NCBI GenBank assembly: GCA_900102115.1
Contig: FNAW01000001.1
Location: 558,001-622,000, forward strand
Length of the DNA: 64,000 nt
From: Blastococcus fimeti
GTDB taxonomy: Bacteria > Actinomycetota > Actinomycetes > Mycobacteriales > Geodermatophilaceae
Reading direction: 5' to 3'
In this document: one piece after another, positions 1 to 10,100 of the stretch
Position numbering within the stretch: the first letter of the stretch is position 1
How the letters are laid out: every line of letters begins with the position of its first letter
The notes under the pieces: generated by a model
The model's database searches: none
Told to the model about the DNA's origin: nothing
Seen by the model: only the letters and a program-made list of their open reading frames with translations
Program-made: the position numbers and the translations under genes

Positions 1-329
1 TTCACCGGCTGGTTGCGGCGGACCGCACCGGCCTCGGCGAGGGTGTCCGGGTTGACGGTGCCGCCCTGGGGGAACAGCGCCGCGATCCGGTCGAGGTTGA
101 CGACCTGGAACACAATCTTGTTCGGGGGCTTGAAGCCCGAGAGCTTGGGCAGCCGCATGTGCAGCGGGGTCTGCCCACCCTCGAACCGGGCGGAGGTGTT
201 GCCGCGCGCCCCGGTGCCCTTGGTGCCGCGACCGGCCGTCTTGCCCTTGGAGCCCTCACCGCGACCCACACGGGTCTTGGCGGTGTGAGCGCCCGGGGCC
301 GGACGCAGGTGGTGGACCTTCAGAGTCAT
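1..329 (-). CDS. rplO: 50S ribosomal protein L15 (3' end cut off by window edge)
   Basis: L15 (uL15) is a late-assembling large-subunit protein that binds 23S rRNA. The reading frame opens at ATG 329 with [20 protein letters not shown], followed by the Gly/Lys/Arg-rich tail ([17 protein letters not shown]) and the [14 protein letters not shown] segment typical of the family. About 109 codons are visible and no stop is reached before base 1, so the C-terminal part lies outside. It is the last visible gene of the spc operon, 13 bases after rpmD. Confidence 0.95.
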   Translation of the reverse strand, partial: MTLKVHHLRPAPGAHTAKTRVGRGEGSKGKTAGRGTKGTGARGNTSARFEGGQTPLHMRLPKLSGFKPPNKIVFQVVNLDRIAALFPQGGTVNPDTLAEAGAVRRNQPV

Positions 330-342
330 AGCGAGTCTTTCC

Positions 343-522
343 TCAGACCTCTTCGACGGTGACCAGGTGCGGCACCGTCGCGACCATCCCGCGGATCTCG
401 GGACGGTCCTCCTGGACGACCGAGTCGTGGATCCGCTTCAGGCCCAGCGAACGCAGCGTCTGACGCTGGTTCGGCTTGGTGCCGATCCCCGACTTGATCT
501 GGGTGACCTTCAGCTGCGCCAT
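343..522 (-). CDS. rpmD: 50S ribosomal protein L30
   Basis: L30 (uL30) is a small 23S rRNA-binding protein of the large subunit. The frame is 59 residues, beginning [20 protein letters not shown] and ending VTVEEV, the usual length for bacteria. A longer in-frame extension reaches back to 591, but it would run inside rpsE; the ATG at 522, one base after the rpsE stop, fits the family and operon spacing. It is probably translationally coupled to rpsE. Confidence 0.96.
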   Translation of the reverse strand: MAQLKVTQIKSGIGTKPNQRQTLRSLGLKRIHDSVVQEDRPEIRGMVATVPHLVTVEEV

Positions 523-523
523 C

Positions 524-1162
524 TCAGACTCCCTGGCCCGCACGGGCACGGAGCATGGCCGCCGGGGCGACGTCCTCCAAGGGCAGACCACGGCGGGCCG
601 CGATCTCCTCGGGACGGACGAGGTCCTTCAGCGCCTGCATCGTCGCGTGCACGATGTTGATCGGGTTCGAGGACCCGAGGCTCTTGGAGAGCACGTCGTG
701 GATGCCGGCGCACTCGAGGACGGCGCGCACCGGACCACCGGCGATGACACCGGTACCCGGGCTGGCCGGCTTGAGCAGCACGACACCGGCCGCCGCCTCA
801 CCCTGCACGGGGTGCGGGATGGTGCTGGCGATGCGCGGCACCTTGTAGAAGTGCTTCTTGGCCTCCTCGACGCCCTTGGCGATCGCCGCGGGCACCTCCT
901 TGGCCTTGCCGTAGCCGACGCCCACGGTGCCGTCACCGTCGCCCACGATCACCAGGGCGGTGAAGCTGAAGCGACGACCACCCTTGACGACCTTGGAGAC
1001 GCGGTTGATGGCGACCACGCGCTCGATGTAGTTGCTCTTCTCGGCGGGCGCGCCACCGGGGCCCCGGCCGCCGTCACGACGATCCCGACGGTCGTTGCCG
1101 CCGGCACCGCCGGCGCCACCGGCACCGCCGGCGCCGCCGCCGCGTCGCTGTGGTCCTGGCAT
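524..1162 (-). CDS. rpsE: 30S ribosomal protein S5 with Gly-rich N-terminal extension
   Basis: S5 (uS5) lies at the mRNA entry channel and contributes to decoding accuracy. The 212-residue frame carries the N-terminal double-stranded RNA-binding domain ([19 protein letters not shown]) and the C-terminal domain ([20 protein letters not shown]). The first 40 residues or so are a basic, low-complexity tail of GGA triplets and Arg/Asp, which E. coli S5 lacks and many actinobacterial S5 proteins have in some form. The ATG at 1162 is chosen because the longer in-frame frame has no S5-like sequence upstream. Confidence 0.95.
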   Translation of the reverse strand: MPGPQRRGGGAGGAGGAGGAGGNDRRDRRDGGRGPGGAPAEKSNYIERVVAINRVSKVVKGGRRFSFTALVIVGDGDGTVGVGYGKAKEVPAAIAKGVEEAKKHFYKVPRIASTIPHPVQGEAAAGVVLLKPASPGTGVIAGGPVRAVLECAGIHDVLSKSLGSSNPINIVHATMQALKDLVRPEEIAARRGLPLEDVAPAAMLRARAGQGV

Positions 1163-1211
1163 CAGACGTCCCTCTCGATCTGCTCGCTCGTGCTGCTGGT
1201 GTGGGTGGTCA

Positions 1212-1619
1212 TCAGAAGTCCAGCCCACCCTCGCGGGCACCGTCGGCCAGGGCGGCGATCCGCCCGGCGTACCGGTTGCCACCGCGGTCGAAGACGACCG
1301 CCGTGACGCCGGCGGCCTTCGCCCGCTCCGCCACCAGGGCACCGACCTGACGGGCGAGGGCGGACTTGTCGCCCTCGGTGCCGCGCAGGCTGGCGTCCAT
1401 CGTGGAGGCGCTGACCAGCGTGCGGCCGAGCGTGTCGTCGACCAGCTGCACGTGGATGTGGCGCGTGCTCCGCTTGACCACCAGGCGCGGACGCTCGGCG
1501 GTGCCGGAGACGCGCTTGCGCAGCCGGTTGTGGCGACGCAGCCGCGACGTGCGGCGCGCCGTACTGATGTCGGTTCCGACGGGCTTGTGGACCCGAGCGG
1601 CCTTCTCTGCCTGAGCCAT
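1212..1619 (-). CDS. rplR: 50S ribosomal protein L18
   Basis: L18 (uL18) binds 5S rRNA and helps place the 5S particle in the large subunit. The 135-residue frame has the Arg/Lys-rich N-terminus ([17 protein letters not shown]), [20 protein letters not shown] and the C-terminal [18 protein letters not shown]. The ATG at 1619 shares a base with the rplF stop in a TGATG overlap; a GTG one codon upstream is a second possible start. It lies 49 bases before rpsE. Confidence 0.96.
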   Translation of the reverse strand: MAQAEKAARVHKPVGTDISTARRTSRLRRHNRLRKRVSGTAERPRLVVKRSTRHIHVQLVDDTLGRTLVSASTMDASLRGTEGDKSALARQVGALVAERAKAAGVTAVVFDRGGNRYAGRIAALADGAREGGLDF

Positions 1620-2158
1620 CACTTACCCGTCTTCCCGACCTTGCGCTTGACGACCTCGCCCTGATACCGCACGCCCTTGCCCTTGTACGGGTCGGGCTTG
1701 CGGATCTTGCGGATCTTGGCTGCGACCTCACCGACGAGCTGCTTGTCGATACCCGTGACCCGCAGACGGGTCGGGGTCTCGACGGCGAAGGTGATGCCGT
1801 CCGGTGCCTTGACGGGCACCGGGTGGCTGAAGCCCAGGGCGAACTCGAGGTCCGAGCCGCGCGCCTGGACGCGGTAGCCGACGCCGACGATCTCGAGGGT
1901 CTTGGTGTAACCCTCGGTGACGCCGGTGATCATGTTCGCGATGAGCGTCCGCGAGAGCCCGTGGAGGGCGCGGTTCTGTCGCTCGTCGTTGGGGCGCTGC
2001 ACCCGCAGCGTGCCGTCCTCGTCGTGCTCGACGGTGATCGGCGTGGCGACCGTGTGGCGGAGTTCGCCCTTGGGTCCCTTCACGCTGACCGTCTGACCGT
2101 CGATGGCGACGTCCACGCCACCGGGCACGGCGATCGGGAGTCGTCCGATCCGTGACAT
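1619..2158 (-). CDS. rplF: 50S ribosomal protein L6
   Basis: L6 (uL6) is a two-domain large-subunit protein near the sarcin-ricin loop, where elongation factors bind. The 179-residue frame begins [20 protein letters not shown], matches the family length, and has the conserved C-terminal region [20 protein letters not shown]. The ATG at 2158 is preferred to the longer in-frame extension, which overlaps rpsH. Its stop overlaps the rplR start. Confidence 0.97.
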   Translation of the reverse strand: MSRIGRLPIAVPGGVDVAIDGQTVSVKGPKGELRHTVATPITVEHDEDGTLRVQRPNDERQNRALHGLSRTLIANMITGVTEGYTKTLEIVGVGYRVQARGSDLEFALGFSHPVPVKAPDGITFAVETPTRLRVTGIDKQLVGEVAAKIRKIRKPDPYKGKGVRYQGEVVKRKVGKTGK

Positions 2159-2172
2159 CTTCGCTCGCTCCC

Positions 2173-2583
2173 TTACCAGACGTAGGCGAGGACTTCCCCA
2201 CCCACGCCCTTCTTGTTCGCCTGCTTGTCGGTGAGCAGTCCGGTGGACGTGGAGATGATCGCCACGCCCAGACCGCCGAGCACCTTGGGCAGCGAGGTGG
2301 ACTTCGCGTAGACGCGCAGACCGGGCTTCGACACGCGCCGGACACCGGCGATGCTGCGCTCGCGGTTCGGGCCGTACTTGAGGTCGATGACGAGCTGCTT
2401 GAAGGTGCTGCCGTCCTTCTCGATCTCCGAGACGCTCCAGCCGGCGATGTAGCCCTGCTCCTGGAGGATCTGGGCGATGTGCGTCTTCAGCTTCGAGGAC
2501 GGCATCGCCGCGGAGTCGTGGTACGCCTGGTTGGCGTTCCGCAGACGCGTCAGCATGTCCGCGATCGGGTCGGTCATGGTCAT
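2173..2583 (-). CDS. rpsH: 30S ribosomal protein S8
   Basis: S8 (uS8) is a primary binder of the 16S rRNA central domain and in E. coli is the spc-operon translational repressor. The 136-residue frame begins [20 protein letters not shown] and ends with the conserved [10 protein letters not shown] second ATG lies two codons downstream. The 112-base gap back to rpsN is the longest inside this part of the spc cluster. It could hold the leader through which S8 acts, but I did not identify a specific S8-binding helix there. Confidence 0.97.
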   Translation of the reverse strand: MTMTDPIADMLTRLRNANQAYHDSAAMPSSKLKTHIAQILQEQGYIAGWSVSEIEKDGSTFKQLVIDLKYGPNRERSIAGVRRVSKPGLRVYAKSTSLPKVLGGLGVAIISTSTGLLTDKQANKKGVGGEVLAYVW

Positions 2584-2695
2584 GTGTGGTGGTGCCTCTC
2601 TCGTCGCGGTTCCTCATGCGCCGGGTCTCCGGGACTTGGCGCGTGGGCCTTTCGACGATCGGTGGAGCCGTGAGTGGTGCAGGGGGGTGGTGCAG

Positions 2696-2881
2696 TTACC
2701 AGCTGGACTTCTTCACGCCGGGGAGCTCCCCGGCGTGCGCCATCTCCCGCAGGCAGATCCGGCAGAGGCCGAACTTGCGGAACACCGAGTGCGGACGACC
2801 GCACCGCTGGCAGCGGGTGTAGCCACGGACCGCGAACTTCGGCTTGCGGGCCGCCTTGTTGATCAGCGCCTTCTTGGCCAT
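2696..2881 (-). CDS. rpsN: 30S ribosomal protein S14, zinc-binding type (type Z)
   Basis: S14 (uS14) sits in the small-subunit head. This is the short 61-residue zinc form: the [20 protein letters not shown] segment supplies two CxxC pairs that hold one zinc ion. It lies between rplE and rpsH in the normal spc position. Actinobacteria may also encode a zinc-free paralogue elsewhere for zinc starvation; none is seen in this window. Confidence 0.97.
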   Translation of the reverse strand: MAKKALINKAARKPKFAVRGYTRCQRCGRPHSVFRKFGLCRICLREMAHAGELPGVKKSSW

Positions 2882-2900
2882 TGCTTCTCTCCTGCCCGAC

Positions 2901-3485
2901 TCAGCGGACGGTCGTGATGACGGGCGACCCGGCGAAGGGGAAGCCGAGCTGGCGGAGCAGCTCGCGACCCTCCTCGTCGTTCGTGGCGGTGGTGACCAGC
3001 GTGATGTCCATACCGCGCTGCCGGTCGATCTTGTCGACGTCGATCTCGCGGAACATCGACTGCTCGTTCAGCCCGAACGTGTAGTTGCCGTGGCCGTCGA
3101 ACTGCTTGGAGTTCAGGCCGCGGAAGTCACGGATGCGGGGCAGGGCGAGCGACAGCAGGCGGTCGAGGAACTCCCACATGCGGTCGCCGCGGAGGGTCAC
3201 CTTGGCGCCGATCGGCATGCCCTCGCGCAGCTTGAACTGCGCGATGGACTTGCGGGCCCGGACGACGGCCGGCTTCTGACCGGTGATGGCGGTGAGGTCG
3301 CGGACCGCGCCGTCCATCAGCTTCGCGTCACGGGTCGCCTCGCCGACGCCCATGTTGACCACGATCTTGGTCAGGCGCGGGATCTGCATGACGTTCTCGT
3401 AGCCGAACTCGCTCTGCAGCGCCGGCACGATCGTCTCGCGGTAGTTGGCGAGCATGCGGGGCAGCTCGCGGGAGGGTGCGCTCAT
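2901..3485 (-). CDS. rplE: 50S ribosomal protein L5
   Basis: L5 (uL5) binds 5S rRNA and contacts the P-site tRNA and S13 across the subunit bridge. The 194-residue frame contains the typical [16 protein letters not shown] and [24 protein letters not shown] segments and ends [10 protein letters not shown]. It follows rplX by two bases, so coupled translation is likely. Confidence 0.97.
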   Translation of the reverse strand: MSAPSRELPRMLANYRETIVPALQSEFGYENVMQIPRLTKIVVNMGVGEATRDAKLMDGAVRDLTAITGQKPAVVRARKSIAQFKLREGMPIGAKVTLRGDRMWEFLDRLLSLALPRIRDFRGLNSKQFDGHGNYTFGLNEQSMFREIDVDKIDRQRGMDITLVTTATNDEEGRELLRQLGFPFAGSPVITTVR

Positions 3486-3487
3486 GA

Positions 3488-3835
3488 TCAGAGGTCCTTA
3501 CCGGTGCGCCGCGAGACCCGGATGTTGCGGCCTTCCTCGTCCTTGCGGTAACCGACCCGGGTCGGCTTGTCCTCGGAGTCGATCACCATCACGTTGCTCA
3601 CGTGGATGGGAGCCTCCTGCGTGACGATCCCGCCCTGCTGGGCGCCGCGCTGGTTGGAGCTGATGCGGGTGTGCTTCTTGACCCGCCCGACGCCCTCGAC
3701 CAGGACCTTCTGGAGCTTGGGGTAGGCAGCGATGACGCGGCCCTTGGCACCCTTGTCGCGGCCCGCGAGGACCAGGACGGTGTCGCCCTTCTTGACCTTC
3801 ATGGACGGCGTCTTGCCGTTGCTCGTGGCAACCAT
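3488..3835 (-). CDS. rplX: 50S ribosomal protein L24
   Basis: L24 (uL24) is an assembly-initiating protein of the large subunit with a KOW RNA-binding fold. The KOW motif is visible as [20 protein letters not shown], preceded here by about a dozen extra residues ([11 protein letters not shown]). The ATG at 3835 is used. A GTG two codons upstream (3841) overlaps the rplN stop and is an equally workable coupled start giving 117 residues. Confidence 0.93.
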   Translation of the reverse strand: MVATSNGKTPSMKVKKGDTVLVLAGRDKGAKGRVIAAYPKLQKVLVEGVGRVKKHTRISSNQRGAQQGGIVTQEAPIHVSNVMVIDSEDKPTRVGYRKDEEGRNIRVSRRTGKDL

Positions 3836-3837
3836 GA

Positions 3838-4206
3838 TCACAGCACCTCCGGGGCGAGCGAGATGATCCGCATGAAGCGCTTGTCGCGCAGCTCCCGGCC
3901 GACCGGCCCGAAGATGCGCGTCCCGCGCGGGTCGCCGCTGTCGCGGATGATGACCGCGGCGTTCTCGTCGAAGCGGATGTAGGAACCGTCGGGACGACGG
4001 CGCTCCTTCACGGTGCGGACGATGACGGCCTTGACGACGTCACCCTTCTTCACACCGGCACCCGGCAGCGCGTCCTTCACGGTGGCGACGATGATGTCGC
4101 CGATTCCCGCGTAGCGTCGCCCCGAGCCTCCGAGAACCCGGATGCAGAGGATCTCCTTCGCACCGGTGTTGTCGGCGACACGCAGTCGCGACTCCTGCTG
4201 GATCAC
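3838..4206 (-). CDS. rplN: 50S ribosomal protein L14
   Basis: L14 (uL14) forms an intersubunit bridge and is the site where the silencing factor RsfS binds in many bacteria. The 122-residue frame starts [20 protein letters not shown] and has the conserved [14 protein letters not shown] region. It is the first gene of the spc cluster and is separated from rpsQ by a 206-base gap with hairpin-forming sequence, unlike the near-zero gaps around it. Confidence 0.98.
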   Translation of the reverse strand: MIQQESRLRVADNTGAKEILCIRVLGGSGRRYAGIGDIIVATVKDALPGAGVKKGDVVKAVIVRTVKERRRPDGSYIRFDENAAVIIRDSGDPRGTRIFGPVGRELRDKRFMRIISLAPEVL

Positions 4207-4412
4207 GTGCTACTCCCAAATACTTGTGGTGACAGCCGGGCCGGAACGGTGAACCGGCTGTCCGGCACCGCGTGCGGACGCACCGGCAGCGTGAGCCGCC
4301 GGTGCGCACCGTTGCACGGGTACCGGGATGCGGCGCGCGAACCGCTGAACGGTGAGATGCGCGCCGATGGTCCAGGGTACTCCTACCCGATACGGCCCCT
4401 GAGGGCCGCCTC
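4207..4412 (-). promoter_or_regulatory. rpsQ-rplN intergenic region, S10/spc boundary
   Basis: This 206-base gap divides the S10 and spc gene blocks, which are otherwise packed with overlaps. Two inverted repeats are visible: a perfect 8-base stem with a 10-base loop at 4280-4305 (GCACCGGC and GCCGGTGC), and CGGCCC-CTGA-GGGCCG immediately after the rpsQ stop. Neither is followed by a T-run. A spc promoter or a processing/attenuation site is plausible, but I could not fix a -10/-35 pair. Confidence 0.4.
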
Positions 4413-4703
4413 TTACTTGGCCTTCTCGATGACCGAGACGACGCGCCACCGCTTGGTGGCCGACAGCGGCCGGGTCTCCATGATCTGCACGCGGTCACCG
4501 ATGCCGGCGACCCCCTGCTCGTCGTGGACCTTGAGCTTGTTCGTGCGCCGGATGACCTTGCCGTAGAGGGCGTGCTTCACGCGGTCCTCCACCTCGACGA
4601 CGATGGTCTTCTCCATCTTGTCGCTGACCACCAGGCCCTCACGGACCTTGCGGTACCCGCGACCGGCCAGGCCGGGGCCCGACGCTTCCTGGGTCTCGCT
4701 CAT
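4413..4703 (-). CDS. rpsQ: 30S ribosomal protein S17
   Basis: S17 (uS17) is a primary 16S rRNA binder of the OB-fold type. The 96-residue frame begins [20 protein letters not shown] and has the family core [19 protein letters not shown] and [21 protein letters not shown] end. Its ATG overlaps the rpmC stop by four bases (ATGA), so it is translationally coupled. It is the last gene of the S10 block. Confidence 0.97.
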   Translation of the reverse strand: MSETQEASGPGLAGRGYRKVREGLVVSDKMEKTIVVEVEDRVKHALYGKVIRRTNKLKVHDEQGVAGIGDRVQIMETRPLSATKRWRVVSVIEKAK

Positions 4704-4933
4704 GCCACACCCTCGTTCGGGGCGACCGAGAGACCCAGCTCGCGCTCGCGCTGGATCGTGTAGATCCGGGCGATGTCGCGGCGGACGGTCTGCAGTCGCC
4801 GGTTGTTGTCCAGCTGGCCGGTGGCCACCTGGAACCGCAGGTTGAACAGTTCTTCCTTCGACTCACGCAGCCGCGAGGCGAGCTCGTCGGCGGAGAGCTC
4901 GCGCAGCTCGGGAGCGGTCAGACCAGCGGCCAT
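4700..4933 (-). CDS. rpmC: 50S ribosomal protein L29
   Basis: L29 (uL29) is a helical-hairpin protein at the polypeptide exit, where chaperones and the signal recognition particle dock. The 77-residue frame contains [20 protein letters not shown] and the [15 protein letters not shown] motif. The ATG at 4933 shares one base with the rplP stop, which settles the start against the longer in-frame extension. Confidence 0.96.
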   Translation of the reverse strand: MAAGLTAPELRELSADELASRLRESKEELFNLRFQVATGQLDNNRRLQTVRRDIARIYTIQRERELGLSVAPNEGVA

Positions 4934-5349
4934 CACACTTCTCCTTCTCGCGTGATGAAGCGGCACTTCATCGGCAGCTTGTGGATCGCACGACGCATGG
5001 CCTCGCGGGCCACGGGCTCGGCGACGCCGGACAGCTCGAACAGGACGCGGCCGGGCTTGACGTTGGCCACCCACCACTCGGGCGAACCCTTACCGGAACC
5101 CATGCGGGTCTCGGCCGGCTTCTTGGTCAGCGGACGGTCCGGGTAGATCGAGATCCACACCTTTCCACCACGCTTGATGTGCCGGGTCATCGCGATACGC
5201 GCCGACTCGATCTGACGGTTGGTCACGTACGCCGGCTCGAGCGCCTGGATCGCGAACTCACCGAAGTTGATCTCGGTGCCGCCCTTGGCCTTGCCCGAGC
5301 GGCTCGGGTGGTGCTGCTTGCGGTGCTTGACGCGCCGTGGGATGAGCAT
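4933..5349 (-). CDS. rplP: 50S ribosomal protein L16
   Basis: L16 (uL16) is a late-assembly protein that helps place A-site tRNA. The 138-residue frame begins [20 protein letters not shown] and includes [22 protein letters not shown] and [13 protein letters not shown], both highly conserved. It lies three bases after rpsC and overlaps rpmC by one base. Confidence 0.98.
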   Translation of the reverse strand: MLIPRRVKHRKQHHPSRSGKAKGGTEINFGEFAIQALEPAYVTNRQIESARIAMTRHIKRGGKVWISIYPDRPLTKKPAETRMGSGKGSPEWWVANVKPGRVLFELSGVAEPVAREAMRRAIHKLPMKCRFITREGEV

Positions 5350-5352
5350 GGC

Positions 5353-6276
5353 TCAGCTCTCCGTGTTCTCGGTCGTCTCGGCAGCGGTGGTCTCGGCGGC
5401 AGCGGTGGCCTCCGGACCGGCGACCTCGGCGACGGTCGTCTCCGGGGCGACGTCGCCAGAGGTGGCGGCGACGACGCTCTCGGTGGTCTCGACGGCGGGA
5501 CCGGTGCCCTCGGTCGCCGCAGCGCGGCCGGCCTCGGTGCCGCCGGCGGTGGTGCCCGACGAGCCCGAACGGCGCGGGCGCTGGGGGCGCTCGCGGCGCT
5601 GGCCCTGACGCTCGGCCAGGGCCTCGAGGGCAGCGCGCTCGGCGCGCGAACCGCTGACGTCACCCTTGTAGATCCACACCTTGACGCCGATGCGGCCGAA
5701 GGTGGTGCGGGCCTCGTAGATGCCGTAGTCGATGTTCGCCCGGAGCGTGTGCAGGGGGACGCGGCCCTCGCGGTAGAACTCCGAGCGGCTCATCTCGGTG
5801 CCGCCGAGGCGACCCGAGCACTGCACGCGGATGCCCTTGACCTGCGGGCTGCGCTGCGCCGACTGCATCGCCTTGCGCATGGCACGACGGAAGCTCACGC
5901 GGGAGGAGAGCTGCTCCGCCACTCCCTGAGCGACCAGCTGCGCGTCGGACTCGGGGTTCTTCACCTCGAGGATGTTCAGCTGCACCTGCTTGCCGGTGAG
6001 CTTCTCGAGCTCGCCACGGATGCGGTCGGCCTCGGCGCCGCGGCGACCGATGACGATGCCGGGGCGCGCGGTGTGGATGTCGACGCGGACCCGGTCACGG
6101 GTGCGCTCGATCTCCACCTTGGAGATGCCGGCCCGCTCCATGCCCTTGGACATGAGCTTGCGGATCGCGACGTCTTCCTTGACGTAGTCGGCGTACAGCT
6201 TGTCCGCGTACCACCGGGACTTGTAGTCGGTGGTGATCCCGAGTCGGAACCCGTGCGGGTTGACCTTCTGACCCAC
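5353..6276 (-). CDS. rpsC: 30S ribosomal protein S3 with long acidic Thr/Ala C-terminal tail
   Basis: S3 (uS3) forms part of the mRNA entry tunnel and carries a KH RNA-binding domain. The GTG start at 6276 shares a base with the rplV stop and gives [20 protein letters not shown]. The KH signature [20 protein letters not shown] and the C-terminal domain to WIYKGDVSG are intact. At 307 residues it is much longer than E. coli S3 (233). The last 80 or so residues are a low-complexity stretch of Thr, Ala, Glu and Gly, a tail common in actinobacteria but long here. Confidence 0.95.
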   Translation of the reverse strand: MGQKVNPHGFRLGITTDYKSRWYADKLYADYVKEDVAIRKLMSKGMERAGISKVEIERTRDRVRVDIHTARPGIVIGRRGAEADRIRGELEKLTGKQVQLNILEVKNPESDAQLVAQGVAEQLSSRVSFRRAMRKAMQSAQRSPQVKGIRVQCSGRLGGTEMSRSEFYREGRVPLHTLRANIDYGIYEARTTFGRIGVKVWIYKGDVSGSRAERAALEALAERQGQRRERPQRPRRSGSSGTTAGGTEAGRAAATEGTGPAVETTESVVAATSGDVAPETTVAEVAGPEATAAAETTAAETTENTES

Positions 6277-6740
6277 TAGCGGGTCCCTCCCTTCGAGTTG
6301 TTGGACTGCTGGGTCGCAGGGCCGACCATGCCGGTGTCCCGACGGGCCTTGCGCGACTTCTGCGCGAGGTCGGCGCTGGAGGCGACCTCGCTCACCTCGA
6401 TGGTGATGTGGCTCGTCCGCTTGTTGATGCGGAACGCCCGGCCCTGCGCACGCGGACGGATCCGCTTGAGCGTGGGGCCCTCGTCGACGTAGGCGGCGCT
6501 GACGACCAGCGCGGCCGGGTCGAGCTGCAGGTTGTGCTCGGCGTTGGCCACCGCGCTGGCGACCACCTTGGCCACCGGCTCGCTGGCGCTCTGGGGGGCG
6601 TAGCGCAGCAGCGCCAGCGCCTCGTCGGTCGGCAGGTAGCGGACCAGGTCCACCACCCGGCGGGCCTTCATGGGGGTCACGCGGACGAACCGGGCGGTAG
6701 CCCGGGCGACCGGTGCCTCCTGTCCCAACTGGGAAGTCAT
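6276..6740 (-). CDS. rplV: 50S ribosomal protein L22
   Basis: L22 (uL22) lines the peptide exit tunnel with its long beta-hairpin, a macrolide-resistance locus. The 154-residue frame has [20 protein letters not shown] and the hairpin region [20 protein letters not shown], both complete. About 30 extra C-terminal residues are polar and Ser/Lys-rich. It overlaps rpsC by one base. Confidence 0.97.
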   Translation of the reverse strand: MTSQLGQEAPVARATARFVRVTPMKARRVVDLVRYLPTDEALALLRYAPQSASEPVAKVVASAVANAEHNLQLDPAALVVSAAYVDEGPTLKRIRPRAQGRAFRINKRTSHITIEVSEVASSADLAQKSRKARRDTGMVGPATQQSNNSKGGTR

Positions 6741-6760
6741 CTGAATCTCTCTCTACCTGG

Positions 6761-7042
6761 TCAGCCCCGCCGCGAGCGGCGGTCGTCCTTGATGTGCCCA
6801 CGGAAGGTGCGCGTGGGAGCGAACTCGCCGAGCTTGTGCCCGACCATCGCCTCGGTCACGAACACCGGGACGTGCTTGCGGCCGTCGTGCACCGCGAGGG
6901 TGTGACCCAGCATGTCCGGGATGATCGTCGAGCGGCGTGACCAGGTACGGATCACGTTCTTGGTGCCCTTTTCGTTCTGGGCGTCCACCTTCTTGAGCAG
7001 GTGGTCGTCGACGAACGGGCCCTTCTTCAGGCTGCGTGGCAT
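6761..7042 (-). CDS. rpsS: 30S ribosomal protein S19
   Basis: S19 (uS19) lies in the small-subunit head next to S13. The 93-residue frame begins [20 protein letters not shown] and contains [20 protein letters not shown], both near-invariant. It lies 21 bases after rplB and 20 before rplV. Confidence 0.98.
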   Translation of the reverse strand: MPRSLKKGPFVDDHLLKKVDAQNEKGTKNVIRTWSRRSTIIPDMLGHTLAVHDGRKHVPVFVTEAMVGHKLGEFAPTRTFRGHIKDDRRSRRG

Positions 7043-7063
7043 GTCTGTCGGCTCCTATCCCGC

Positions 7064-7897
7064 TCAGCGCTTCTTGTTGGCGCGCCGGCGGCGCACGATC
7101 AGGGCGTCACTGGCCTTCCGCTTGCGCGTACGGCCTTCCGGCTTGCCCTTGGGGTTCACCGGATGACGACCACCGGAGGTCTTGCCCTCACCACCACCGT
7201 GCGGGTGGTCGACCGGGTTCATGGCGACACCGCGGACGGTCGGGCGCTTGCCCTTCCACCGCATGCGGCCGGCCTTGCCCCAGTTGATGTTCGACTGCTC
7301 GGCGTTGCCCACCTCGCCGACGGTCGCGCGGCAGCGCACGTCGACGTTGCGGATCTCGCCCGACGGCATGCGCAGCTGGGCGAACCGGCCCTCACGCGCG
7401 ACCAGCTGGACGCTGGTGCCCGCCGACCGGGCGATCTTCGCGCCGCCACCGGGCCGGAGCTCGATGGCGTGGATGACCGTGCCGACGGGGATGTTGCGCA
7501 GCGGCAGGTTGTTGCCCGGCTTGATGTCGGCCGCGGGGCCGCACTCGACCGTGTCGCCCTGCTTCAGCTTCGCCGGCGCGATGATGTACCGCTTCTCACC
7601 GTCGGCGAAGTGCAGCAGCGCGATCCGCGAGGTGCGGTTCGGGTCGTACTCGATGTGCGCCACCTTGGCGGGCACGCCGTCCTTGTCCGCCCGGCGGAAG
7701 TCGATCAGCCGGTAGGCGCGCTTGTGACCACCACCCTGGTGGCGAGCGGTGACCTTGCCGTGGACGTTGCGTCCACCGCGGCCGTGCAGCGGCCGGACCA
7801 GCGACTTCTCGGGATGGTCGCGGGTGACCTCGGCGAAGTCGGCGACGCTGGAGCCGCGGCGGCCCGGCGTCGTCGGCTTGTACTTGCGGATAGCCAT
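7064..7897 (-). CDS. rplB: 50S ribosomal protein L2
   Basis: L2 (uL2) is required for subunit joining and peptidyl-transferase activity. The 277-residue frame begins [20 protein letters not shown] and includes the conserved catalytic-site loop [20 protein letters not shown] with the essential His. Its length is standard. The 78 bases between it and rplW hold nothing I could identify. Confidence 0.98.
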   Translation of the reverse strand: MAIRKYKPTTPGRRGSSVADFAEVTRDHPEKSLVRPLHGRGGRNVHGKVTARHQGGGHKRAYRLIDFRRADKDGVPAKVAHIEYDPNRTSRIALLHFADGEKRYIIAPAKLKQGDTVECGPAADIKPGNNLPLRNIPVGTVIHAIELRPGGGAKIARSAGTSVQLVAREGRFAQLRMPSGEIRNVDVRCRATVGEVGNAEQSNINWGKAGRMRWKGKRPTVRGVAMNPVDHPHGGGEGKTSGGRHPVNPKGKPEGRTRKRKASDALIVRRRRANKKR

Positions 7898-7975
7898 GGG
7901 TCGTGAGTCCCTGTCTGTTCTCTCTGGTCCGGTCGGTTGGGTCGGGGGCGGTGGGGCGGGCAGGAAGCCCAGCCG

Positions 7976-8278
7976 TCAGGCGCCCGGGCCGCCGAAGATC
8001 TCGATGCGGTCGCCGGGGGCGACGGCGACGATGGCGCGCTTGGTGTCCTTGCGCTTGCCCATCTGCGTGCCACGGCTGCGCTTGCGCTTGCCCTGGCGGT
8101 TGATCGTGTTCACGCCGAGGACCTTCACGTTGAAGATCTGCTCGACCGCGATCTTGATCTGGGTCTTGTTGGCCTCGGGCAGCACGATGAACGTGTACTG
8201 GTTGCTGTCGAGCAGCCCGTAGCTCTTCTCGGAGATGACCGGGGAGAGCAGCACGTCCCGGGGGTCGCGGACGCTCAT
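7976..8278 (-). CDS. rplW: 50S ribosomal protein L23
   Basis: L23 (uL23) sits at the tunnel exit and is the docking site for trigger factor and the signal recognition particle. The 100-residue frame has [17 protein letters not shown] and the basic loop [20 protein letters not shown]. Its ATG overlaps the rplD stop by four bases. Confidence 0.97.
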   Translation of the reverse strand: MSVRDPRDVLLSPVISEKSYGLLDSNQYTFIVLPEANKTQIKIAVEQIFNVKVLGVNTINRQGKRKRSRGTQMGKRKDTKRAIVAVAPGDRIEIFGGPGA

Positions 8279-9078
8279 GCCTTCTCCTCGGTGGTCTCTT
8301 CGACGGTGCCCTCGCCGACGGCGGGGGCGATGGACGGAACGCCACCGGAGATCTCGCGGGTGGCGAGGTCGGGCAGGTCGGCGCCGGAGCGCTTCCCCTT
8401 GGCGGGCCCGGACACGAACTCGGCCAGCGCGGTCTCGGTGAAGACGACCTCGTCGGACACCAGCACGTCGTACGTGTTCAGCTGGCCGGCCTCGATCAGG
8501 TGGACCTGCGGCAGGTTGCGCAGGCTCACCCAGTTGAGGACGTCGTCGTGGTCGAGGACCACGAGGACCCGCTTCGCCGAGGTGATCGCGTTGAGCGTCG
8601 CCATGGCGGCCTTGGTCTTCGGGGCGTCGCCGTCGACGAACGCCGAGACGACGTGGACCCGGCCCTCGCGCGCCCGGTCGGAGAGGGCACCGCGGAGCGC
8701 GGCGGCCTTCATCTTCTTGGGCGTCTTCTTGGTGTAGTCACGCGGCGTCGGGCCGTGCGCGATACCACCGCCGGAGAACTGCGGCGAGCGCAGCGAACCC
8801 TGACGGGCGCGACCGGTGCCCTTCTGGCGGTACGGCTTGGCGCCGGTACCGCTGACCTGGGCCCGCGTCTTGGTCGAGTGCGTGCCCTGACGGGCCGCGG
8901 CGAGCTGCGCCACGACGACCTGGTGCATCAGGGAGACGTTCGCGTCGGCGTCGAAGAGGGCGCCGGGCAGCGTCACGCTGCCCGAGGTCTCCCCCGCCGG
9001 CGTGCGGACGTCGACCTGACGGTCGGTGCGCTCGGGTGCCCCGCCGTTGATGGTCCCAGCCATCGATGTGCTGGTCAC
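8275..9078 (-). CDS. rplD: 50S ribosomal protein L4
   Basis: L4 (uL4) reaches into the exit tunnel with a long loop and in E. coli also represses its own S10 operon. The 267-residue frame shows the tunnel loop region [20 protein letters not shown]. The GTG at 9078 overlaps the rplC stop as GTGA; an ATG five codons in (9063) is a possible alternative. The C-terminus carries about 40 extra acidic, Thr/Glu-rich residues. Confidence 0.96.
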   Translation of the reverse strand: MTSTSMAGTINGGAPERTDRQVDVRTPAGETSGSVTLPGALFDADANVSLMHQVVVAQLAAARQGTHSTKTRAQVSGTGAKPYRQKGTGRARQGSLRSPQFSGGGIAHGPTPRDYTKKTPKKMKAAALRGALSDRAREGRVHVVSAFVDGDAPKTKAAMATLNAITSAKRVLVVLDHDDVLNWVSLRNLPQVHLIEAGQLNTYDVLVSDEVVFTETALAEFVSGPAKGKRSGADLPDLATREISGGVPSIAPAVGEGTVEETTEEKA

Positions 9079-9740
9079 TTGTTGTCACTCCCCACGGGGC
9101 CGCCCTTGACGGCCGAACGAACGAGCAGGAGCCCGCCCTTCGGACCGGGGATGGCGCCCTTGATCAGCAGCAGGCCGCGCTCGGTGTCGACCTTGTGGAC
9201 GACCAGCGACAGCGTCGTGGTCTTCACGTGGCCCATGCGGCCGGCCATCTTGAGGCCCTTGAACACGCGACCGGGGGTCGACGCGCCACCGATGGAACCG
9301 GGGTGGCGGTGCTTGCGCTTGACGCCGTGTCCCGCGCCGAGGCCCTTGAAGCCGTGACGCTTCATGACACCGGCGGTTCCCTTGCCCTTGCTCGTACCGA
9401 TGACGTCGACCTTGGCCACGCCGTCGAAGACGTCGGCGTTCAGCTCCTGGCCGACCGTGTAGTCGCCGGCGTCCTCGGTGCGCAGTTCCACCAGGTGCCG
9501 CCGCGGCGTCACGCCCGCCTTGGTGAAGTGGCCACCCTCGGGGCGGTTCACCTTGCGCGGGTCGATCTCACCGAATCCGAGCTGGACGGCCGAGTAGCCG
9601 TCCACCTCGGGGGTGCGCACCTGGGTCACCACACACGGGCCCGCCTTGACGACGGTCACCGGCACGAGGCGGTTGTTCTCGTCGAATACCTGGGTCATCC
9701 CCAGCTTCTCGCCGAGGAGACCGCGAAATGTGCTCGCCAT
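9075..9740 (-). CDS. rplC: 50S ribosomal protein L3
   Basis: L3 (uL3) approaches the peptidyl-transferase centre and is a main assembly initiator. The 221-residue frame contains [20 protein letters not shown], the glutamine-containing [19 protein letters not shown] loop and [15 protein letters not shown]. The order rpsJ-rplC-rplD-rplW is the standard S10 arrangement. Confidence 0.98.
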   Translation of the reverse strand: MASTFRGLLGEKLGMTQVFDENNRLVPVTVVKAGPCVVTQVRTPEVDGYSAVQLGFGEIDPRKVNRPEGGHFTKAGVTPRRHLVELRTEDAGDYTVGQELNADVFDGVAKVDVIGTSKGKGTAGVMKRHGFKGLGAGHGVKRKHRHPGSIGGASTPGRVFKGLKMAGRMGHVKTTTLSLVVHKVDTERGLLLIKGAIPGPKGGLLLVRSAVKGGPVGSDNK

Positions 9741-9755
9741 GTCTGCTGACTGCCC

Positions 9756-10061
9756 TTACTGAATGTTGACGTCGACCGAGGCCGGGAGGTCGATGCGCAT
9801 CAGCGCGTCGACCGTCTTCGGCGTCGGGTCGAGGATGTCGATGAGCCGCTTGTGCGTGCGCATCTCGAAGTGCTCGAACGAGTCCTTGTACTTGTGCGGC
9901 GAACGGATCACCGCGTACACGTTCTTCTCCGTCGGCAGCGGCACGGGGCCGACCACTCGCGCTCCGGTCTTGGTGACCGTCTCGACGATGCGTCGCGCCG
10001 AAGCGTCGATCGCCTCGTGGTCGTAGGCCTTCAACCGGATGCGGATCTTCTGTCCCGCCAT
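9756..10061 (-). CDS. rpsJ: 30S ribosomal protein S10 / NusE
   Basis: S10 (uS10) is a small-subunit head protein that also acts as NusE, linking NusG-bound RNA polymerase to the ribosome. The 101-residue frame begins [20 protein letters not shown] and ends SVDVNIQ, exactly the family length. The longer in-frame upstream extension runs into the tuf-rpsJ spacer and is rejected. It is the first gene of the S10 operon and is preceded by three tandem palindromic units. Confidence 0.97.
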   Translation of the reverse strand: MAGQKIRIRLKAYDHEAIDASARRIVETVTKTGARVVGPVPLPTEKNVYAVIRSPHKYKDSFEHFEMRTHKRLIDILDPTPKTVDALMRIDLPASVDVNIQ

Positions 10062-10100
10062 CGCTGTCTTCTGCTCCTGCCGATCGGTTGTGAAAGTTCG

